Assembly: GCA_009908535.1 (NCBI GenBank)
Contig: JAAAOD010000220.1
Coordinates: forward strand, 1-19,273
Reading direction: 5' to 3'
From: Verrucomicrobiota bacterium
Lineage (GTDB): Bacteria; Verrucomicrobiota; Verrucomicrobiia; Opitutales; Oceanipulchritudinaceae
Length of the DNA stretch: 19,273 bases
Part shown: positions 14,501-19,273 of the stretch, piece by piece
Layout of the letters: every line of letters starts with the position of its first letter
Position numbering within the stretch: position 1 is the stretch's first letter
Position numbers and translations under genes: made by a program
Notes under the pieces: model-generated
The model's database searches: none
What the model saw: only the letters and a program-made list of their open reading frames with translations
Told to the model about the DNA's origin: nothing

Positions 14501-16564
14501 TCAGTTGTTGACCCCCATGAGGAACTGGATGTTGGTCGCGGTTTTCTTGATACGCGAGATGAGCATCTCCATGGCGTCGGGCGGCGGAACGCCCTTCATG
14601 GCGCGGCGGAGCCCGTAGACCTTCTGCATCTCGTCCGGATGGTACAGCAACTCTTCTTTCCGCGTCCCGCTCTTCGCCATCTCGATGGCGGGGAAGATGC
14701 GCTTGTCGGAAAGGGCGCGGTCGAGGTGCAGTTCCATGTTCCCGGTGCCCTTGAACTCCTCAAAGATCACTTCGTCCATGCGGCTGCCGGTTTCCACGAG
14801 GGCGGTCCCGATGATGGTGAGGGAGCCCCCGCCCTCAATGTTGCGCGCGCTTCCGAAAAAGCGTTTCGGCTTCTGCAATGCGTTGGCCTCGACCCCGCCG
14901 GAAAGGATCTTCCCGCTGTTGGAGGCGAGGGCGTTGTAGGCCCGGGCAAGACGGGTGATGGAATCGAGCAGGATGATGACGTCCTCCCCGTTCTCGACCA
15001 TGCGCCGCGCCTTTTCGATCACGATTTCCGCGCAGTGGACATGTCGTTCCGGGCTCTCGTCAAAGGTGGAGGCGATGACCTCGCCGGAAGTGATCTGACG
15101 GCGGAAATCCGTCACTTCTTCCGGCCGCTCGTCGATGAGGAGAACGATGAGGTGCGTCTCCGGATTATTGACCGCGACGGCATTGGCGATCCCCTGCTGC
15201 AGGACCGTTTTCCCGGTGCGCGGTGGGGCGACGATAAGGCCGCGCTGGCCGAGGCCGACCGGCGTGAGGAGATCCACTACCCGCATGGCCATGTTGTCCC
15301 ACGCGACATTATTCTCCGTCTCCAGCAGGAACCGCTCGGTCGGATAGTAGGGGATCAGGTCCTCGAAGGGCGTTACCTGAAGGTTCTCTCCCGGATCCTT
15401 CTCCATGAGGCGGAGGACCTTGACCACATAGGGACAGGTCTCCTCGTCGGCATCGACCGCCTGCAGGTAATCGTTTTCGGGGAAAATCGCGGAAAGGGCC
15501 TCTTCCGCCAGCTCGTCTTCCACCGACCCGGAAAGGTTTTCCCCGTCCTCCTCCGCGGAGGCCGAAGATTTGAGCTGGTCGAGGGCGTCTTCCGGCAGAG
15601 GCAGGCGGCGTGGGTGAAGCTGGGCCTCGATCCGCGTTCCCTTCTTGATGGCGTAGCGTCGAAGAAGCGATTTGGGGATGAATGCGCTCGCAAAGCGGAT
15701 CTGGTAATTATCGACCTGATACAGAATGAGGCCGTTCCCGTCCTCGAGGATTTCCGTGACGCCGCGGGCGTGGAGGGGACGCTTTGCCTTGTAGGCGGCG
15801 TCGAGAATGGCGTTGAGGAGGGCTTCGCGATTGGGCAGGTGGTGTTCTTCGAGAGCGAAGGTTTGCGTCGCCCATTCCCGCAGTTCAAGGAAAGGCTGCT
15901 GCAGCAGTTCCTCGAGCCGCAGGGGTTCTTCCTGCGCAACAGCAATTTCACCGGCGTAGTTGTCGAGCTGCTTCGGATTCCGAAAAAGCTTCAGCTCGGG
16001 GAGCTCGCCCCACTCGGCAGCGCTGGCGAGGGATTCCTCCCGCGGTTTGCGACCGCGGCGGTTGCGTTGCGGTCCCGGTTTGTCCCGGCGTTTGCCCTGC
16101 TTCTGCGGAGGCCCGCCCTTTTTCCCGTTGCCCTGTTTGTAGGGCTTTTGCCGATAAGGCTTGTTGCGGGGTCCGCCGCTGTTGGCGTCCTCGCGGCGAT
16201 CTTCGCGGCGTCCCGGTTTACGGGGAGGCTTCCCGCCCTCCTCGGCGGGGCCGGAATCGGCCGGTCCTTCCGGCGCTTCCTTCCCCCGCTCCTTCGGGGC
16301 CGGCGGGGCTGGCGGCTCCTCATCGGAGGAAAAGCGCTCCGGAACCTCCGGGTCGACGACCGGCGGGGCGGTGGGCGGAACCGGGATCGCAGAGGAGTCG
16401 TCCCGGTCCGCTTCCGCCTCGGCGGCTTTCTTCCGCGGGGCGGATTTCTTTTTCGGCACCGCTTTTTTCGCCGCCTTTCCGGCGGTCCGTTTGCGGGTCG
16501 CTTTCTTCGCGGGACCGTTTTCCGCGGCGTTTTCAAAAGCAAAGTCTTCTTGTTCGGAACTCAT
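14501..16564 (-). CDS. rho: Transcription termination factor Rho with long basic N-terminal extension
   Basis: Rho is the hexameric RNA-dependent ATPase that ends transcription. The C-terminal motor is canonical: GQRGLIVAPPRTGKTVLQQ (Walker A, Lys452), LLIDERPEEVTDFRR, VIILLDSITRLARAYN (Walker B), SGGVEANALQKPKRFFGSARN, and the ending with GTGNMELHLDR and KSGTRKEELL. The RNA-binding domain is recognisable (ARGVTEILEDGNGLI; YQIRFASAFIPKSLL). Two features depart from the roughly 420-residue form. Residues 1-180 are disordered, rich in Lys/Arg/Pro/Gly (RKRTAGKAAKKAVPKKK, then NKPYRQKPYKQGNGKKGG). About 60-70 mostly acidic residues (about 325-395) are inserted in the RNA-binding domain. The total is 687 residues. 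The start ATG at 16564 lies 14 bases after the coaE stop; longer in-frame starts would overlap coaE. Confidence 0.95.
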   Translation of the reverse strand: MSSEQEDFAFENAAENGPAKKATRKRTAGKAAKKAVPKKKSAPRKKAAEAEADRDDSSAIPVPPTAPPVVDPEVPERFSSDEEPPAPPAPKERGKEAPEGPADSGPAEEGGKPPRKPGRREDRREDANSGGPRNKPYRQKPYKQGNGKKGGPPQKQGKRRDKPGPQRNRRGRKPREESLASAAEWGELPELKLFRNPKQLDNYAGEIAVAQEEPLRLEELLQQPFLELREWATQTFALEEHHLPNREALLNAILDAAYKAKRPLHARGVTEILEDGNGLILYQVDNYQIRFASAFIPKSLLRRYAIKKGTRIEAQLHPRRLPLPEDALDQLKSSASAEEDGENLSGSVEDELAEEALSAIFPENDYLQAVDADEETCPYVVKVLRLMEKDPGENLQVTPFEDLIPYYPTERFLLETENNVAWDNMAMRVVDLLTPVGLGQRGLIVAPPRTGKTVLQQGIANAVAVNNPETHLIVLLIDERPEEVTDFRRQITSGEVIASTFDESPERHVHCAEIVIEKARRMVENGEDVIILLDSITRLARAYNALASNSGKILSGGVEANALQKPKRFFGSARNIEGGGSLTIIGTALVETGSRMDEVIFEEFKGTGNMELHLDRALSDKRIFPAIEMAKSGTRKEELLYHPDEMQKVYGLRRAMKGVPPPDAMEMLISRIKKTATNIQFLMGVNN

Positions 16565-16578
16565 GAGGGTTTTTCTAA

Positions 16579-17172
16579 TCAGGGGCGGAGCAACCGGTTT
16601 TCCCGGGCAAGGGAAAGGAGGTGACGGACCTGTTCGCGCAGAAATTCCGGCTTTCCGTCGTTGTGCAGGACCGTGTCCGCTCGCTTCATTTTTTCGGGTA
16701 GGGAAAGTTGGTTTTCCCGTCGCAATTGGATTTCCTTCGGTTTCATTCCCCGGGCACGTAACCGTTTTTCCTGCAGGTCCGGCTGACAACTCACGCAAAG
16801 GGTCCAGTCGAAGAATCCTTCCAGGTTTTTTTCAAAAAGGAGAGGAATCTCCACCACCAGGAGAGGAAGCTTCCGCTTGATTGCCTCCATCCAGATGGCC
16901 CGAACCCGGGGATGAACAAGTTTTTCCAAACGCCGCAAGGCCTCAGGGTCGACGAAAACCCTACGCCCGAGGGCACCTCTGTCAATCCTTCCTTCCGCGT
17001 CGAGAACGTCCGCGCCGAACGCGCGGGTAACTTCGTCGATCAGCGCCTTGTCGGAGGCGAGAAGTTCGCGCACGAGGGCGTCGGTATCGACAACCGGCAC
17101 GCCCTCCTCGGAAAACATGCGCAGGGTGGTCGATTTCCCGCACCCGATCCCACCGGTAAGTCCAAAGTTCAT
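16579..17172 (-). CDS. coaE: Dephospho-CoA kinase
   Basis: CoaE phosphorylates dephospho-CoA, the last step of coenzyme A synthesis. The 197-residue protein starts MNFGLTGGIGCGKSTTL, placing the P-loop (GGIGCGKST) at residues 7-15 as usual. VVDTDALVREL follows, carrying the conserved D-(A/T)-D substrate motif, then VHPRVRAIW and VVEIPLLFEK, both typical of CoaE. The lid region holds RLRARGMKPKEIQLRRENQ. I chose 17172, or the adjacent ATG at 17175, because the P-loop must be near the start; the frame opens to 17478 but is then antisense to the HD-domain gene. It is the first gene of the minus-strand block leading into rho. Confidence 0.94.
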   Translation of the reverse strand: MNFGLTGGIGCGKSTTLRMFSEEGVPVVDTDALVRELLASDKALIDEVTRAFGADVLDAEGRIDRGALGRRVFVDPEALRRLEKLVHPRVRAIWMEAIKRKLPLLVVEIPLLFEKNLEGFFDWTLCVSCQPDLQEKRLRARGMKPKEIQLRRENQLSLPEKMKRADTVLHNDGKPEFLREQVRHLLSLARENRLLRP

Positions 17173-17344
17173 CATTCGCCGGGGCGGACCCGCCGCGGTC
17201 CAGCGGGCACCCTTCATGCGTTCACGGGGAATAGGGGGCAGGCGGCGGGCATCAAGCCATTTTCGGCGCCGACGCGGAATAACATTGCCGGGGCGCGGAA
17301 AAATCAGCCATGGTGCGAAATCAGACCAATCCGGAATGCATGCC
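17173..17344. other. Divergent intergenic region between coaE and the HD-domain gene
   Basis: A spacer of about 170 bases that must hold the promoters of both the coaE-rho-deoA-punA-upp block and the HD-domain gene. On the minus strand, TTGATG (17255-17250) and TATTCC (17233-17228) are 16 bases apart and could be a weak promoter about 50 bases before coaE. Nothing stands out on the plus strand. Confidence 0.25.
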
Positions 17345-18175
17345 ATGGCCCCTTTCTCAGAAGCGCAGAGTCCGGAAGAGGTCCGGCGCCGTCTCCATGA
17401 GATCGGCGGGGCCTGCTTCCCCCGGCAGGACCTGCAACGTCTCGACCATCTGCTTGAGCAGGTGCAAGCGCTTTTCAACGGGGAACATCCGCCTTATCAG
17501 GCGGTCGACACGGCCTACCACGACCTTGGCCACACCCTGCGCGTGACCGCATGCTGGATGGAGATGTTTGTTTCCCTGTATCGCAACCGCCGCGACATTC
17601 CGGTCGGTTATCCGGATTTTCTTCTCGGAGTGGCTTCCTGCCTCCTCCACGACACCGGCTACCTCAAGGAACAGCACGATCCGGCCGGCACGGGGGCGAA
17701 GTTCACTCTTGTCCACGAGGCGCGCAGCTGCCGGATCGCCCGCCGGTTCCTTCTCCGGCTCAACTGGCCGGATGCGGCGGTGAAGGTCGTGCAGCGTCTC
17801 ATTGTCGCGACCGGACCGCGGGCGGTCCTCGAGGCGATGCCTTTTATCAGCCAGACGGAAAAGGCGCTCGCGCAAATGCTGGGGACGGCCGATTTCCTCG
17901 CCCAGATGGGAGAACCGGAATACCTGCAGAAGCTGCCGGCGCTCTTCGATGAATTCGAGGAGATCGACCGGCTGCGCGGGTTGACCAACACGGAACGCCC
18001 CTTTCCGAATCTCGATACGCTGGTGGACGCGACCCCGGCCTTCTGGGATCAGTTCGTCCTTCCGCGGCTGAAAGACGATTACGCGGGCGTGTACCGCCTT
18101 TTAAACGATCCTTACCCCGACGGTCCGAATGCCTACATCGCCTCGGCCGAAGCCAATATCAATGAACTCCGTTAG
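17345..18175 (+). CDS. HD-domain protein, putative metal-dependent phosphohydrolase
   Basis: A 276-residue soluble protein with an HD-superfamily core. YHDLGHTLRVT (about 58-68) gives the first histidine ligands and CLLHDTGYLKE (99-109) the HD pair (His102, Asp103). AKFTLVHEARSCRIARRF and TADFLAQMGEPEYL provide later conserved polar positions typical of HD helices. The substrate is unknown; members hydrolyse nucleotides, cyclic dinucleotides or other phosphoesters. No GGDEF, PAS or other partner domain is attached. The ATG at 17336 (MHAMAPF) is an alternative start three codons upstream. Its last 14 bases overlap the next gene, an M48 lipoprotein, so the two are probably co-translated. Confidence 0.8.
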   Translation: MAPFSEAQSPEEVRRRLHEIGGACFPRQDLQRLDHLLEQVQALFNGEHPPYQAVDTAYHDLGHTLRVTACWMEMFVSLYRNRRDIPVGYPDFLLGVASCLLHDTGYLKEQHDPAGTGAKFTLVHEARSCRIARRFLLRLNWPDAAVKVVQRLIVATGPRAVLEAMPFISQTEKALAQMLGTADFLAQMGEPEYLQKLPALFDEFEEIDRLRGLTNTERPFPNLDTLVDATPAFWDQFVLPRLKDDYAGVYRLLNDPYPDGPNAYIASAEANINELR

Positions 18176-18950
18176 CCCCCGTTCCTTCAGGAAGCGGTTC
18201 CCGCTGCCCTGTTTTGCCGCCTTGCTTCTCCTTGCCGGCTGCGCGACCGGCCCGAAGTTTTATTCGGAAGATTACCTCGCCGGTATTTCGGAGCAGCAGT
18301 TCAGCCAGCTGAAACAGGAGCTGCCCCGCGCCACCGATCCGGAGGCCATCGCCCTCGTGGAACGGGTCAGCCGGCGCATCGCCAACGCGATGGCGGACGA
18401 AATGCCCGCCGCGGACTGGGAATTCGTCCTCTTCAGGCAGGACAGCGCCAATGCCTTTGCCATGCCGGGGGGAAAGATCGGCGTCTTCACCGGGCTGCTT
18501 GACTTCGTCGATTCCGATGCGGAACTGGCGGCGGTCATCGGTCACGAGATCGCGCACGTGGAACTTGAACACGCCAACCAGCGCATGTCCGCGGAGGCCC
18601 TGCGCGCGCTCGGCGGGGTCGGGGCCGTTGTCCTGACCGAGGATATGGAAGAGGACGACCGCAACAAAGTCCTTCTCGCCTACGGAATCGGAACCCAGCT
18701 GGGGGCTATCCTGCCCTACAGCCGGTACCATGAGCGGGAGGCCGACCGGCGCGGCCTCATGATCGCCGCCCGGGCTGGTTACGACCCGCGCGCGGCCCTC
18801 ACCTTCTGGGAAAAAATGCAGGGGGCGGGCGGGTCCGCGCCACCGGAATTCCTTTCCACCCATCCGTCGTACCGGACACGCCTGCAAACGCTTCGCGAGG
18901 CCATGCCGGAAGCCCTCGCCCTCTACCGGGCGAACCGCCCGCAGCTTTAG
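18162..18950 (+). CDS. M48 family metalloprotease lipoprotein
   Basis: A 262-residue lipidated zinc peptidase of the M48 (BepA/Oma1-like) group, presumably in the periplasm on a membrane. The signal is a basic start followed by LLLLAGC, a perfect lipobox with Cys27. The zinc site is HEIAH in VIGHEIAHVELEH (128-132), with the third ligand in HEREADRRG (Glu193). NAFAMPGGKIGVFTGLLDF ahead of it is the conserved M48 strand-turn. The C-terminus has FLSTHPSYRTRLQTL, also typical. There are no TPR repeats, so it is the short form that in other bacteria takes part in outer-membrane protein quality control. The start at 18162 lies inside the HD gene's end. Confidence 0.92.
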   Translation: MNSVSPRSFRKRFPLPCFAALLLLAGCATGPKFYSEDYLAGISEQQFSQLKQELPRATDPEAIALVERVSRRIANAMADEMPAADWEFVLFRQDSANAFAMPGGKIGVFTGLLDFVDSDAELAAVIGHEIAHVELEHANQRMSAEALRALGGVGAVVLTEDMEEDDRNKVLLAYGIGTQLGAILPYSRYHEREADRRGLMIAARAGYDPRAALTFWEKMQGAGGSAPPEFLSTHPSYRTRLQTLREAMPEALALYRANRPQL

Positions 18951-18952
18951 CG

Positions 18953-18982
18953 TTGACGCCACCTTAAGGGAACAGGCATAGC
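18953..18982 (+). promoter_or_regulatory. Candidate promoter of the ccoS-ccoN operon
   Basis: TTGACG (18953-18958) and CATAGC (18977-18982) are 18 bases apart, directly after the M48 gene stop. The -35 match is good and the -10 match weak. A start about seven bases downstream would coincide with the ccoS ATG at 18989, so the transcript might be leaderless. This is inference from the spacing alone. Confidence 0.35.
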
Positions 18983-18988
18983 TTTTCC

Positions 18989-19177
18989 ATGAGTGTTCTC
19001 CTGCTCACGGTCTTCCTGAGCCTTTTGCTGGTGAGCCTCTTTGTTGCCCTCTTTCTCGCAGAGCGACGGCGCAGGAAATTCGGCAGTTCCGAACAGGACG
19101 CCCTCCTCCCGTTCAGCGATGAGGACCAGCCCAAGGAACCGCCTCCGAAAACCTCCCGACAGCATCATTCATCCTGA
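18989..19177 (+). CDS. ccoS: cbb3-type cytochrome oxidase assembly protein CcoS
   Basis: CcoS is a single-span inner-membrane protein needed to mature cbb3-type cytochrome c oxidase, being linked to cofactor insertion. The 62-residue protein has one long hydrophobic helix (about residues 3-24, MSVLLLTVFLSLLLVSLFVA), an ERRRRKF basic stop-transfer, and then an acidic DALLPFSDEDQ stretch resembling the family's short conserved tail. A polar Pro/Lys/His-rich end follows (PKEPPPKTSRQHHSS). Small membrane proteins are easily misassigned, but the ccoN-like start 29 bases downstream supports this call. Confidence 0.75.
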   Translation: MSVLLLTVFLSLLLVSLFVALFLAERRRRKFGSSEQDALLPFSDEDQPKEPPPKTSRQHHSS

Positions 19178-19206
19178 GTTTACAGCCGCCTGCGGCGCCC
19201 TTTCCC

Positions 19207-19273
19207 ATGACCACGGCCTCCCCGACTGCGAAAACGATAGAATACGATGATCACTACGTCCGTCTCTTCATGC
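19207..19273 (+). CDS. ccoN: Start of cbb3-type cytochrome c oxidase subunit I (CcoN), truncated by the window edge
   Basis: Only 22 codons are visible. After a short variable start (MTTASPTAK) comes IEYDDHYVRLFM, which matches the pattern just before the first membrane helix of CcoN (Y-D-D, then V-R-x-F). CcoN is the heme-copper catalytic subunit of the high-affinity cbb3 oxidase; some relatives of the inferred host carry a CcoN-CcoO fusion, which cannot be judged here. The 29-base gap to ccoS has no ribosome binding site, only a short GC palindrome (GCCGCCTGCGGC, 19185-19196). Confidence 0.65.
   Translation, partial: MTTASPTAKTIEYDDHYVRLFM

Noticed and set aside
14342..16624. A 760-codon open frame on the plus strand opposite rho and the deoA start
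   Set aside because: It is the antisense of an unmistakable rho gene. GC-rich codon bias suppresses stop codons in the opposite frames, and the translation shows low-complexity Gly/Arg/Phe runs without any domain.
18953..18967. A possible FNR-type box (TTGAC then CTTAA) before ccoS
   Set aside because: An oxygen-responsive site would make sense here, but the second half does not match ATCAA, so the palindrome is too poor to claim.

Overview
The window is a GC-rich, densely packed bacterial chromosome segment that looks like ordinary core genome. I infer a member of the Verrucomicrobiota, probably the Opitutae/Puniceicoccales side. The basis is an Alternative Complex III respiratory operon together with a cbb3 oxidase locus, a Rho factor with a long basic disordered N-terminus, high GC, many overlapping gene ends and few Shine-Dalgarno sequences. 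This placement rests on gene content and protein style only; no 16S rRNA is present. I see no mobile element, integrase, CRISPR array, tRNA or rRNA, and I did not identify a convincing undescribed system.

Layout, left to right. (1) 1-3035, minus strand: the start of an Alternative Complex III operon. It holds a 67-residue exported small protein, the pentaheme cytochrome ActA, and ActB, which overlaps ActA by ATGA and runs off the left edge. (2) 3245-5221, minus: a P1B-type heavy-metal (probably copper) ATPase without an N-terminal metal-binding domain. It stands 18 bases head-to-head with an unknown 149-residue gene (5240-5689, plus), which converges on a DoxX-family membrane protein (5692-6132, minus). 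(3) 6180-7220, plus: an FAD-dependent (DAO family) oxidoreductase. (4) 7252-8348, minus: pyrF with a translationally coupled 83-residue hypothetical gene, divergent from nadE (8484-10130, plus). (5) 10167-11561, minus: a FadL-family outer-membrane protein. (6) 11702-17172, minus: a compact five-gene block coaE-rho-deoA-punA-upp, combining CoA synthesis, transcription termination and nucleoside salvage. (7) 17345-18950, plus: an HD-domain protein overlapping an M48 metalloprotease lipoprotein. (8) 18989-end, plus: ccoS and the first 22 codons of ccoN, the start of a cbb3 oxidase operon leaving the right edge.

Functional links. ActA/ActB would oxidise quinol and pass electrons through c-type heme towards oxidases such as the cbb3 enzyme whose locus begins at the right edge. 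CcoS, and possibly the P1B ATPase, serve oxidase maturation. DeoA, PunA and Upp form a nucleoside-to-base-to-nucleotide salvage path, and PyrF is the last step of de novo UMP synthesis. NadE and CoaE finish two cofactors. No gene-free stretch exceeds 300 bases. The largest gaps are 3036-3244, 11562-11701, 8349-8483 and 17173-17344, all at probable promoter positions.
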